Assembly (NCBI RefSeq): GCF_030247185.1 | Contig: NC_080572.1 | Span: 33,588,971 to 33,652,970 of the forward strand | Source of the DNA: Malaya genurostris | Taxonomy: Eukaryota > Arthropoda > Insecta > Diptera > Culicidae | Direction: 5' to 3' | DNA length: 64,000 nt | Shown: positions 49,260 through 59,839 of the stretch, piece by piece | Position numbering within the stretch: the stretch's first letter is position 1 | Layout of the letters: every line of letters begins with the position of its first letter | Made by a program: the position numbers and the translations under genes | The notes under the pieces: generated by a model | The model's database searches: none | Told to the model about the DNA's origin: nothing | Seen by the model: only the letters and a program-made list of their open reading frames with translations

Positions 49260-49687
49260 GTATGTGACTTATTCTTCTTATTTCGGACTACGTTTTGGTT
49301 GTTTCTGCTTCTTATAGGTTTGAAGATTCAAACGTTCATTAGCACGAAGAACATTTAACTTTGAAGTGCCCACTTTTTTGGCCACATCCCGAACTGAAAC
49401 CTCCTACTTTTGCTCGAATGCCTTCAGTATACGTTTATCCAATTGAGGGTTAGCAGGATCTTTTTTTCGACCCGTTTTCGGTTTATCCTCAAAGGTGCTA
49501 TCCTCACCGAACTTCCTGATTGCATTTCGCACGGCTTTTTCACTTACTCCTTCCATTTTTGCTATCTTTCTCAGTGACAATCCGCGTTCTTTATTATTAT
49601 TATTATTAATATCATTTATTTTACCCCGGCTTTATCCGCGTTCTGTACACCATTTGTAAACAATTTTTCTGCTGAAAGTCCACGCAT
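49260..49687 (-). pseudogene. Tc1-like transposase DNA-binding domain, fragment
   Basis: Two helix-turn-helix-like regions (LSLRKIAKMEGVSEKAVRNA; VSVRDVAKKVGTSKLNVLRA) separated by the linker KTGRKKDPANPQLD. Defects: a lost A near the start codon, a 43-bp insertion at 49591-49633 and a TAG before VSVRDV. The catalytic domain is absent. Confidence 0.8.
49580..49644 (-). mobile_element. 43-bp retro-insertion flanked by an 11-bp target duplication
   Basis: ATCCGCGTTCT occurs at 49580-49590 and again at 49634-49644, enclosing 43 bp that on the minus strand read AAGCCGGGGTAAAATAAATG... and end in ATAATAATAATAA. This looks like the extreme 3' end of a non-LTR element with a TAA-repeat tail. Confidence 0.75.
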
Positions 49688-49743
49688 TTCGAAACAAACT
49701 TATGAAAACGAATAAACAACTGCACAAGTGGTTGAAGATGATT

Positions 49744-50149
49744 TTTTTTTTTTTATTCAAGAATATAATGTTTAAGGCACACTGATTAAGCTCTAAGATG
49801 CCAAGGGCTTTTACTAATTTTAATTTACGACTAACTTAAAACTAGGGTTGTATCATTGAGTAATGTCATATTTGGGTCGCAATGGTTGACTTTGGCAGAT
49901 CCAGCCTTCAGCTGGTGATCGGCAGTGGCCGGTGAATTGAATATTTCATGAGAGTCTTCCATATGGCGTTGGTGAATGTTCATGTTGGCCGCATTCTTCG
50001 GTCCGTGTGGGTCCGCGGGAAACACCCCCAGGTTACGAATACCCGGCGGGTGGCCCGCATGCTGTTGGTAAGTTTCCGTGGGCGATGATGGTGTTGTTAC
50101 AGAAGAAAATGAAAAAAAAAATAGCGAAGTAAATATTGCGGAAAACGGA
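49744..50149 (-). mobile_element. 5'-truncated I-like retrotransposon (3' UTR only)
   Basis: Minus-strand 3' UTR of the family seen at 3093-4328 and 15627-19500 (GGGTGTTTCCCGCGGACCCA block, TTAAGCATTAT... end, poly-A at 49755-49744). Perfect 15-bp target duplications TGGTTGAAGATGATT flank it at 49729-49743 and 50150-50164. Confidence 0.9.
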
Positions 50150-50264
50150 TGGTTGAAGATGATTGTAAACAATAGGACACAGCAATAAAAATTGACAAAT
50201 TCTGAACCATTGCGAAATGGCAGCGGTTTTTGATTGTATCCACACTTTCTGGGACAGTCTTTAT

Positions 50265-51533
50265 TAGAAAGTAATATCGACAACTTACAACGAATTGCAT
50301 AATTATTCTCTTAAATATTTGTAATACTTGATTAAATAACTGAAACAAAATTTATACAATCTTATTCACTATTGACTACAATCTTCTGTTTCGATGCGCG
50401 TGACAGTTTCGAGACTATTCTTATTTCATAGTGCAACCTCATGGATGGTATTCAGATGTAACATACTAAAATTCATAGTAATAAGCGACTTTTTTTATGC
50501 TACAGACATTCAGTTGACTGGTTGGTATTTTTCAAGGGAATTTCTCTAACGGTTTTCGTCTAAACATCGTACTCCCACACTATCGGTTGTTCCGATTCGT
50601 GCCGTTTTGCAGGCCAAAATTCTGAACAAATTTTCGTTGTATTCATGGAAAATACATCAAATATTTTATTGTTCGAAACCAGAGCAGTACAATTTCATTT
50701 TCGAACGAAATTATTTGATGACAATAAAGTTTTGAGCAATTTACTGTAAGCACATTTCTTCTCATTCTATTGCCTTTGGTTTGCGAACTTAATTATGACT
50801 CCCAAGATTTATTGTCAATTGAATGAACTTGCCTTATCCAAGTTTGCATGAACAGGCATGACCAACTCGATGACAGAAAATTATTTCGGCTGAAACTTTC
50901 GAATGCATTGATGTGTATTTCAAAGCATTCAAAATAAAAATTAGAAGAGAAAGTGGAAAATTTAAATCCATTCTGTAATTAACATTTCAGCTATAGGCTG
51001 GTTTACCGGTAATCTATTATCTGAAACCAACTGAAATGATTACCCTGAGTTCATTTGTGAGGTGTTCTCTGAATTAATTGGAAAAAATATTTGTTATTAC
51101 AAGGAATGAACTGACGATGGTTTAATCGAGTTTTAGTAGAACGGTTTAATTTTAAAACCCGACAAGTGTAACTTAGTTGAGTGGTATTTGTGGGTGAAAA
51201 ATCCCGAACCGGAGAAGAAATGTTGCATGCCGGATAGAAACTTTGTCGGTTCTTTCGAAAGGAATGTTTTTTTTTCGATTCTCGCATTTTGTCGTTCTCT
51301 GTCGCTACGGGGCGGTCTGATCCATGCTACATTTCATAGCGACAGTCAGTTCTTTAAAAAATATCTTTCTACACGATTTTTGCATTGAAAATACGTATTC
51401 GGTTAAATAATTTCTACGCTGATAGTTTCGTAGCTTCTGAGAAAAGTAAGTGATGTATTTTGTCCAAAGCGTACGTTTCACCCCCGGTACCGCTTATTCA
51501 ATAACGATTGTAACGAAAAAAATTTCCATATAT
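50265..51533. other. No gene recognised
   Basis: AT-rich spacer. Frames at 51051-51287 (minus) and 51188-51388 (plus) overlap each other and show no features. Confidence 0.4.
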
Positions 51534-51561
51534 CTCTGCATATGCATATGCATATGCAGAG
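51534..51561. repeat. Perfect 28-bp palindrome
   Basis: CTCTGCATATGCA followed by its exact reverse complement through a TATGCATATGCATA core. Could extrude as a cruciform. Confidence 0.9.
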
Positions 51562-51819
51562 AAACGAAGCCATTTCATTGACGTACTAATTTTCTTAAAA
51601 GTCACGTTACGGACATTACGCCCCACCCTCGATTCAACAGTATGCTTCGATTTGAAATATTGTTTTATAGAATAAATCGATTCATATTATAACAATTTAC
51701 CCTAATACTTAAAACGGCTTAGGTGCGCACTAATCGCCCCCTCTTCCCTAGTTAAGATTTTGATAATGATAAAATGTCGTTATGTATCAATTGGTTGTAT
51801 GTAATCTGTAGATACAAGA

Positions 51820-52092
51820 GACGGAGGAGTAGGAGTAGTCTCTAGGTAGGCTTTCAGAATTGTAAATCTAAATTGTTACCCGTACGAGCAGGCATTCCTC
51901 AAGGTTCTAAGTAGTTGGTTGTCAGACACCTCTATTCTGTGGCAATACAAGTCAGTTAGCCACAGGTTCTAAAAATTATCTGCAGTCACCTACAGAAAAA
52001 TTCAAATATTTTCAGTGATTATCTGTCTGAATGGAAAATTGCACCAAATGCAGCAAAAACGCAACTAATTATCTTTCATCATAAGACCAGAG
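51820..52092 (+). pseudogene. Jockey-like RT remnant, left part (interrupted)
   Basis: Broken frames contain RAGIPQGSK (the conserved RT loop) and YLSEWKIAPNAAKTQLIIFHHK. The coding sense resumes at 58185 on the other side of the I-like element, with 52081-52092 duplicated there. Confidence 0.8.
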
Positions 52093-52817
52093 TCATTCAG
52101 TAATAGCCGTTCAACCGAGAAGGTTGTGTATAGAAGCGTACAGTTTAATAACGCTGGTTGGTTTACACGCGTTAAATACGACAACGGTTGAACTACAGGT
52201 AGAGACCTGTTGGCAGCAGCCGTTAAAACGTATAGTCGTGCTGCATAAGAGAGCCCTAGTGCTGGGCCAAGCTGGTGAAGGAAACAACAAAGGGCGTTTC
52301 CCAAACTCTACCCAGGCCGCAATATACAGCCACAAGTGCTGAGCAGGAGAGTGCTCAGAAGAGGAAGAGGAAAAGTGCAAAGGCACATAGAAGCAGGAGA
52401 GTGCAAAGGCACACCGGTGCGAAGGCACTTCGGTGCAGAAGCATATCGGTGCGGAGCACTAGGAAGAAGGAGACAAGACAACTCGGTCTTTCCACTGCCA
52501 TACAACACGCAGGTATACACCGGTGACCTGCGCTGGTTACAGCTGGCGAAGACGAAAGCAAATCGGAATTCGAGTGGTGCTGGATGTCAGGTAGCAGTAG
52601 CATTACATCATATTCTATCGCTACAGTGAGCTTCAGCATTGTATCAACGTCCAGATACATCCAACAAGAACATCTAGAGCAACGAGGATCTACACGGCAG
52701 TGCAACGGAGATAGACAACAATTTCAAGGTAGAAGTTTTTTCTTTTCCTTTTGATTGAGTACTGTGTAGTGTTGGATTCAAATTTTATTTTAAAGTTTAG
52801 TTAAAAATTTTAATGTA
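52093..52817 (+). promoter_or_regulatory. 5' UTR and probable internal promoter of the I-like element
   Basis: 725 bp with no long functional frame. Contains a purine-rich tandem-like block (GAGTGCAAAGGCACA and variants, about 52350-52470). Non-LTR elements of this type drive transcription from the first bases; the TTCAGT at the start fits this. Confidence 0.5.
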
Positions 52818-54107
52818 ATGGATGAATCCATGGACGTAAATCCTAGCATGAATCCGATACCCCCACGAACGAAAAAATATCAGGAGAGCTCTTCTGGGCC
52901 TTGGATAGTCTTTTTTAGACGTATATCAAAGCCATTAAACATTTTTCAAATTAATAAAGGTTTGACATCACGATACTCTTCAATCAAAGAGATCATAAAA
53001 GTAAATAACGATAAAATTCGTGTTGTGGTAAATAATTAGAAACACGCGAATGATATTGTCTCTTCGGAACATTTCAATAAAGAGTATAAAGTTTACATAC
53101 CCTCCAAAGATGTCGAAATTGACGGTGTTGTTACCGAAGCGAGTCTTTCGGTAGATGATTTACTCAAGCATGGTGTTGGTCGTTTCAAGAACTCTATGCT
53201 TGAGGGTGTGAAAATACTGGAGTGCAAACAACTGTACTCAGTAGTTCATGAAGAGGAAAAAAAAGTTTATCGCCCATCAGACTCGTTTCGAGTGACATTT
53301 GCCGGGTCTGCGTTGCCGTCCCATGTCTATGTCGATAAAATTCGCCTCCCTGTTCGGCTTTTTGTTCCAAATGTAATGAATTGTACGAACTGCAAAAAAT
53401 TCGGCCACACAGCTACTTACTGTAGTAATAAACCAAAATGTATTAAGTGTGAAGGGCCTCATAAAGATAATGATTGCAACAAGGAAATTGAAAAATGTAT
53501 TTATTATGGGAATAGTCCTCATGATGATATTTCAGTATGCACTGCATTTAAAGTGCACAAAGACAAAATTAAGCTTTCTTTAAAAGCACGGTCTAAGCGC
53601 ACATATGCAGAAATGCTTAAAACGGTCATTGATGTCCCCCCTTTGGAAACCGAAAACGGGTTTTCAAATCTAGAGGAACCAGAGGACTCTGACTCTGACG
53701 AAAATAGTGAAGGTAATTCGTTTATCACTACCCAAGGGTCAGTTAAGAGAAAGAAGTCTTCCTCCAAATTACCAAAAAAGACACCTAAAATTTCATCTTC
53801 AAAAAAAGATCCCCGTGTTAAACAAAAAAAGTCAAAACCAAAGACTGTGCCTCCTGGTTTGTCAAATTCACAAACCAATCCAGGATCTAGTACAGAAAAA
53901 GATAATAATCCAGTGGGCTCCATTTCACAGCCACCAACAGGATTACTGAAGTTCTCGGAAATTGTTGAATGGATTTTCTCAGCATTCAATATATCTGAAC
54001 CCTTAAAGACCCTCATAATGGCATTCCTTCCAATAGCTAGAACCTTTTTGAAGCAGTTATCAGCTCAATGGCCAATTGTCTCAGGTTTTGTATCTTTTGA
54101 TGGATAA
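52818..54107 (+). pseudogene. ORF1 (gag-like nucleic-acid-binding protein) of the I-like element, one stop codon
   Basis: 429 codons from ATG to TAA, interrupted once by TAG at 53037-53039 (codon 74). Gag-like RNA-binding protein that forms the retrotransposition particle with ORF2 and the element RNA. Three Cys-rich knuckles are seen at about 180-240: CTNCKKFGHTATYC, CIKCEGPHKDNDC and CIYYGNSPHDDISVC; the third has Tyr in place of its second Cys. A Ser/Lys-rich basic region (KKTPKISSSKKDPRVKQKK) follows, then a conserved C-terminus (AFNISEPLKTLIMAF) also found in copy 2. The sequence after the stop could restart at an internal ATG such as 53196. Confidence 0.88.
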
Positions 54108-57100
54108 TTTATCACCCGTCGCAAATGATACAATCACTGTCCTGCAGTGGAATTGTCGAAGCATCATGCCAAAACTTGATTCATTTAAAATATTATTGCA
54201 TAGTCAAAAATGTGATGTATTTGCTTTATGCGAAACATGGCTTACTTCAAACATAGCTTTAAATTTTAATGATTTTAACATTATACGTCTCGATTGAGAC
54301 TCTCCGTATGGTGGAGTGCTTTTGGGAATTAAGAAATGCTATTCCTTTTATAGATTAAACATCCCTTCAACTTCTAGTATAGAAGTTGTTGCTTGCCAAA
54401 TAAACATTAAAGGCAAAGATATTTGCATAGCTTCGGTTTATATTCCTCCAAAAGCACAAGTTGGACAGCAACAGCTTAATGAAATGGTTGAAGCCCTTCC
54501 TGCACCACGATTGATTCTGGGGGATTTAAATTCGCACGGTATTATGTGGGGTTCCGTTTACAATGATAGCAGATCATCTTTAATACAAAACATTTGTGAC
54601 AATTTTAGCATGACGGTATTAAATATGGGTAGCATGACACGGATCCCAAGACCTCCGGCACGCCCAAGTGCATTAGATCTATCTCTTTGCTCAACATCAA
54701 TTCGACTAGATTGCACCTGGAAAATACTGCCTGATTTACACGGTAGCGATCATTTACCAATCATCATCTCAATTAGCAGTAGCAATTGCATTGCTACTTC
54801 CGCTAGTATTCCATATGATTTGACAAAAAATATCGACTGGATTAAATACCAAAGTAGTATCTCTAGTATTTTGAATTCAATGGAAGAGCTCCCTCCACTT
54901 GAAGAATATGACTTCCTCATTTGTTCGATTCTGGAGGCAGCAGAACAATCCCAAACTAAACGCTTTCCTGGGCCAACGACTAACAGAAGGCCTCCCAACC
55001 CCTGGTGGGACAAAGAGTGCTCAGAGGCTAAACTCGCAAAACAAAATGCTTGCAAGACGTTTCTAAAACGGGGAGGAGGAACTCCTCAGAATTTTGAAAA
55101 ACTTATGGTTTTAGAAACCAAGTACAAGAGCATACTTCGAGCCAAAAAATGTAGCTATTGGAGACATTTTGTCGAAGGTTTGTCAAGAGATACCTCAATG
55201 AGCACTCTTTGGAACACGACCAGACGAATGAGGAATCGTACCGTGGGCAATGAGAGTGATGAATACTCGAACCGATGGATATTTGACTTTGCTAGGAAAG
55301 TTTGCCCAGATTCTGTTCCTACGCAGAGCATTATACGGGAATCTCCTCCAAATAATGGTTTTATTAATAACCCATTTTCAATGATGGAATTTTCTATAGC
55401 ACTCTTGTCTTGTAACAATAACGCTCCAGGGTTGGACAGAATTAAATTCAACTTGGTGAAGAATCTGCCCAACCTCGCAAAAAGACGTTTGTTGGAATTG
55501 TTCAACAAGTTTCTTGAGCAAAATATTGTTCCACCTGACTGGAGACAAGTGAAAGTTATCGCCATTCAAAAACCGGGGAAACCAGCTTCCAATCACAACT
55601 CATATAGACCCATTGCGATGTTGTCCTGCATCAGAAAATTGTTCGAAAAAATTATTCTACGACGTCTCGACACTTGGGTCGAGACGAACGGTTTGTTGTC
55701 AGATACTCAGTTTGGCTTCCGTAGAAATAAAGGGACGAATGATTGCCTTGCATTACTTTCGTCTGACATCCAAATTGCCTTCGCTCAAAAGCAACAAATG
55801 GCATCTGTATTTTTAGACATTAAAGGAGCATTTGATTCAGTTTCCATTGATGTTCTTTCAGACAAGCTTCACCAAAATGGACTCCCAGCGGTTATAAATA
55901 ATTATTTGCACAACCTTTTGTCAGAGAAACACATGCATTTTTCACATGGCGATTTGGCAACACTCAGAAATAGTTACATGGGTCTCCCGCAAGGCTCATG
56001 CCTCAGTCCGCTCCTCTATAATTTTTACGTAAATGACATTGACAGCTGTCTAGTAACCCCATGTACACTAAGACAATTGGCAGATGATGGCGTGGTTTCA
56101 GTTACTGGACCCAAAGCTATTGATCTGCATAAACCATTGCAAGATACCTTAGATAACTTGTCCGATTGGGCTGTTCATCTTGGTATCGAATTCTCTGCGG
56201 AGAAAACAGAGTTAGTCGTCTTTTCAAAAAAGCATGATCCCGCGCAGCTTCAGCTCCATATGATGGGAAGAATGATCCAACAGGTTTTAACTTTTAAATA
56301 CCTCGGGGTGTGGTTCGATTCCAAATGCACGTGGGGAGGACACATTAGGTTTCTGATAACAAAATGCCAACAAAGAGTAAATTTTCTTCGAACAATAACA
56401 GGATCTTGGTGGGGTGCTCATCCGGAAGATCTAATAAAATTGTATCAGACAACGATACTTTCAGTGATGGAATATGGATGCGTTTGCTTTCGTTCCGCTG
56501 CAAACTCTCATATTATCAAACTGGAGCGAATTCAGTATCGTTGTTTGCAAATCGCTTTAGGGTGCATGCATTCGACACATACAATGAGTCTTGAAGTTCT
56601 GGCGGGAGTTCTTCCATTAAAAGATCGATTTTGGGAGCTTTCATCACGCCTGCTAATAAGATGTGAGGTGCTGAATCCCATGGTAATTAATAATTTCGAA
56701 CGACTAGTCGAGCTTCGATCTCAAACAAAATTCATGACAGTATATTTTAACCATATGTCACAGGAAATCAACCCTTCAAGATATATTCCTATCCGTGTCA
56801 GCCTCCTAAATGTCCCTGACTCAACTTTATTTTTCGATACATCCATGCAGCGCGAAGTGCGTGGAATCCCGGATCATCTACGTTCGACGGAAATCCCAAA
56901 AATATTTTCAAGTAAGTTCAGGCATATTGACTCTGAGAATATGTTTTACACGGACGGATCGCGAATTGAAGAAGCGACAGGGTTTGGTATGTTCAACAAT
57001 AATGTTTCGGCCTCATTTAGGCTTCAAGAACCTGCATCTGTTTATATAGCAGAGCTAGCAGCAGTTCAATATAGTTTGAGTGTAATCGTCACATTAATTC

Positions 57101-57792
57101 CAAACCATTATTTCCTCTTCACAGATAGTCTGAGTGCAATTGAAGCCATTCGCTCAAACATGACTGGCAAGACTGAACCGTTTTTCCTGGGCAAAATAAA
57201 ACAGTGCCTGAACGACATATTGAACAATAATTATCTAATCACTATAGTCTGGGTCCCGGCTCATTGCTCCATTCCTGGCAATGAAAGAGCCGATATTTTA
57301 GCCAAACGTGGTGCTATTGAGGGTGAAATTTATGAGAGACCAATTGCTTTCAACGAATTCTATAGCTCGTCTCGCCAAAGAACACTTGCCAGCTGGCAAG
57401 CTTCTTGGGATAAAGATGATCTGGGTCGGTGGATGCACTCAATTATTCCGAAAATATCGACAAAGGCATGGTTCAGGGGACTGGATGTGAGTAGAGATTT
57501 CATTCGTGTGATGTCTAGACTCATGTCCAATCACTACACGTTAGATGCACATCTCCTTCGAATTGGGCTCTCCGAGACTAATCATTGTGCTTGCGGAGAA
57601 GGTTATCGAGATATTGATCATGTCGTTTGGACATGCGTGGAGTATCGTGATGTCAGATCTCAACTAATAAATTCTTTGCGTACCCAAGGTAGACTATCCA
57701 ATATCCCAGTTCGAGACATTCTTGCTTGTCGTGACCTTTCATACATGAAACTTATTTATCATTTCATAAAGAAAACTGGAGTTTCAATTTAA
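54100..57792 (+). pseudogene. ORF2 (endonuclease-reverse transcriptase-RNase H) of the I-like element, one stop codon
   Basis: 1,230 codons with a single TGA at 54295-54297 (codon 66), where copy 2 has CGA, so a C-to-T change is the likely cause. Domains: APE-type endonuclease (LQWNCRSI, CETWL, GDLNSHG, SDHLPI; about 1-235), reverse transcriptase (SYRPIAMLS, FLDIKGAFDSVS, GLPQGSCLSPLLYNFYVND, active site RQLADDGVVS instead of the commoner YADD; about 440-720), RNase H (FYTDGSR, ELAAVQ, FTDSLSAIEAI, HCSIPGNERADILAK; about 945-1070) and a terminal Cys/His motif CACGEGYRDIDHVVWTC. All four RNase H acidic positions are kept. It nicks target DNA, primes cDNA on it and removes template RNA. Confidence 0.93.
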
Positions 57793-58157
57793 TAAAGGCC
57801 CCTTTCAAGACTTAGTTCTGATCCCAGCTGCGTCCATGAGTTCAACCAATAGCTAAATTAGAATAAAAATAATGTAATGATACAAACAAACTCGAAACAG
57901 TTTATGAAATTATTAACGAAATGTCTGAAAATAACAGCTTATTTTATAATTTATAGAAGTTAATCGTTTGGTTCAAATAATATTTCCGAGTAGATTTCAT
58001 AATTAATGACGAGTTACCTAAGATGATATTTGAGTAATAAGAGAATATGTTTTAATAAATGCAAAACGTTGTGACTATGTTAGAATTAAATTAGGATAAG
58101 AATATTATGTAAAAGTGATGCTACGGCGAAGAAAAACTTATGTAAACTGCCTTAAGA

Positions 58158-58184
58158 AATAAACGTATTTATGGAAAAAAAAAA
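58158..58184 (+). terminator. Polyadenylation signal and poly-A tail of the I-like element
   Basis: AATAAA at 58158-58163, 12 nt before a 10-nt A run that ends exactly at the target duplication. Confidence 0.8.
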
Positions 58185-58262
58185 ATAAGACCAGAGTTTT
58201 CTTTTTTAAACCAAACAATGGACATGGTCTGATCAAGCAAAATACATAGGTTCAACGTATGA
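58185..58262 (+). pseudogene. Jockey-like RT remnant, middle part
   Basis: Continues from 52092 after the duplicated target: coding sense reads FFFKPNNGHGLIKQ...YIGSTYDKN, which matches the 'YLGL..D..L' region of Jockey-like RTs. Interrupted again by family A at about 58263. Confidence 0.7.
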
Positions 58263-59115
58263 CAAAAACCTGTTTTAATCCACCTAGTGGTGTAATGATG
58301 CCTTTCTCATATCAATCATACTATCATATATAATACTGTGGTATTCTTCAAAATAATTTTTTTCGATTCTTAAAAAAATAACCGAAATCGTTTTGTTTGA
58401 CCGTCTACTGATAAAAACTATCAATTGGAAAACATTTGAGGTTGATTTAGAAATTTTTTTAAGGTTTTTCCCCATTTTAAGTGATGGTATACAATTTTTT
58501 ACCCACTTTACCCTATATTCCCGGATCCGGAAGTCGGATCCCCATAAAATTCAGGAATTACGTATGGGACCACAGGACCTTTCATTTGAACCTAAGTTTG
58601 TGAAAATCGGCCATCTATGAGAAAAGTTAGAACGTATATTTTATTTTTTTTGCACATTTTACTCCATAACTCCCGAACCGGAAGTCGGATCCAAATTATA
58701 TTCAGGAATTTTGTTTGGGACCTCAAGACCTTTCATTTGAATCTAAGTTTGTGAAAATCGGTTCAACCATCTCTGAGAAAAGTTAGTGCACCTATTTTCA
58801 CATTTTTGCACATTTTATCCCATAATTCCGGAACCGGAAGTCGGATCCAAACAATATTCAGGAATTTTGTATGGAACCGCAAGGCCTTTCATTTGAAGCT
58901 AAGTTTGCGAAAATCGGTTCAGCCATCTCCGAGAAAAGTTAGTGCAAAAAAACGTTACATACACACATACCCACATACACACACACATACACACACAGAC
59001 ATTTTGCGTACTCGACGAACTGAGTCTAATAGTATATGACACTCGGCCCTCCGGGCCTCGGTTTAAAAGTCGGTTTTCACAGTGATTGCATATCCTTTCT
59101 ATATGAGAAAGGCAA
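58263..59115 (+). repeat. Dispersed repeat family A, complete copy with three 150-bp units
   Basis: Left end CCTGTTTTAATCCACCTAGT then GATGCCTTTCTCATAT; right end CCCTCCGGGCCTCGG ... CTTTCTATATGAGAAAGGCA. Both ends carry the 14-mer TGCCTTTCTCATAT in inverted orientation. GAAGTCGGATCC recurs at 58530, 58681 and 58837, marking units of about 151 and 156 bp. The inserted sequence splits a Jockey coding frame, which defines its limits; a CAAAAAC on both sides may be the target duplication. Confidence 0.8.
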
Positions 59116-59475
59116 AAACTCACTTGCAAGGATCACATTGAAGGAATCCAGGCAAAGTGTAATAAATCTATTATATGTTTATATCCTCTTATAAACAGAT
59201 AATCTAAGCTCTGTTTTAAGAACAAATCATTAATTTATAAACAAATTTTCAGACCAGCCATGCTTTATGCAGTAGCACCAGGAAGAAAACGCTTCAAAGG
59301 ATTCAGAATGAAATTCTGAAAATAATTTTGAAGCGTCCTCCGTGGTTTGGTGCAAATGAGTTACACAAACTCACACATATAGAATCATCAGATGCAATGT
59401 CACATAATATTATAAGAAAATTCCGACAAAAATCGATGCAATCTTCACTTGAATCGATTCGCTCTCAGTAATAAT
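59116..59475 (+). pseudogene. Jockey-like RT remnant, right part and 3' end
   Basis: Coding sense resumes with LTCKDHIEGIQAKCNKSI, then YPLINR.SKLCFKNKSLIYKQ, FRPAMLYAV and, after a frameshift, IRKFRQKSMQSSLESIRSQ followed by a stop at about 59471. Collinear with the remnant at 41640-42200. Confidence 0.8.
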
Positions 59476-59509
59476 TAGTAAGTTAGTTAATAAGTTCCAT
59501 TTCCCCATT

Positions 59510-59615
59510 ACACACACATACACACACACAGACATATACATTGCTCAGCTCGATGAACTGTGTCAATTTTTCAAGTGATTGTATAGACTTTCTATATGAG
59601 AAAGGTAATAAGTGT
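59510..59615 (+). repeat. Family A right-end fragment
   Basis: CA run, GCTCAGCTCGATGAACTGTG, then GATTGTATAGACTTTCTATA and TGAGAAAGG. The flank beyond (59616-59690) is shared with 31590-31660. Confidence 0.55.
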
Positions 59616-59839
59616 ACTTTTATAGAAAAGCATCGTTATCATGATTTGTAATAATACTAACAAGTAAGTACAAATTAAATAAAAGATTTAGAAATTTACA
59701 TTTTTTCACCTAAAAAATTTAAATCTAAATGTGGCAACCCTGCACGCTACACGAAATGTGACAAAGCACGCTACGAACGAATCAAATCCGCACGAACCGT
59801 CGCGTACTAGATTTGCATTGCCATTGAACGACAATTTGA

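Larger units (their letters stand above)
49250..50260 (-). mobile_element. Tc1-like transposon (N-terminal half) broken by two insertions
   Basis: On the minus strand a terminal-repeat-like AGACTGTCCCAGAAAGTGTG near 50260 is followed by about 90 bp of leader, the I-like insertion (49744-50149) with its target duplications, then transposase coding sequence from 49687 down. The transposase N-terminus includes GLSLRKIAKMEGVSEKAVR and TYKKQKQPKRSPK. It ends near 49250 without catalytic motifs, so the element is truncated. Confidence 0.75.
52093..58184 (+). mobile_element. Full-length I-like non-LTR retrotransposon (6.1 kb, two ORFs)
   Basis: Bounded by a perfect 12-bp target duplication ATAAGACCAGAG (52081-52092 and 58185-58196). 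Starts TCATTCAGTAATAGCC, with an initiator-like TTCAGT as expected for an internal promoter. Layout: 5' UTR of 725 bp, ORF1 (gag-like), ORF2 (endonuclease, reverse transcriptase, RNase H), 3' UTR of 392 bp with AATAAA at 58158-58163 and a short poly-A at 58175-58184. ORF1 and ORF2 overlap by 8 bp (ATGGATAA). Each ORF carries a single nonsense codon and no frameshift is seen, so the insertion is young but this copy is probably not autonomous. The RNase H domain places it in the I group; the exact clade is not resolved here. Confidence 0.93.

Noticed and set aside
53519..54016. 165-codon antisense frame in the I-like element
   Set aside because: Antisense of ORF1, whose zinc knuckles establish the real frame.
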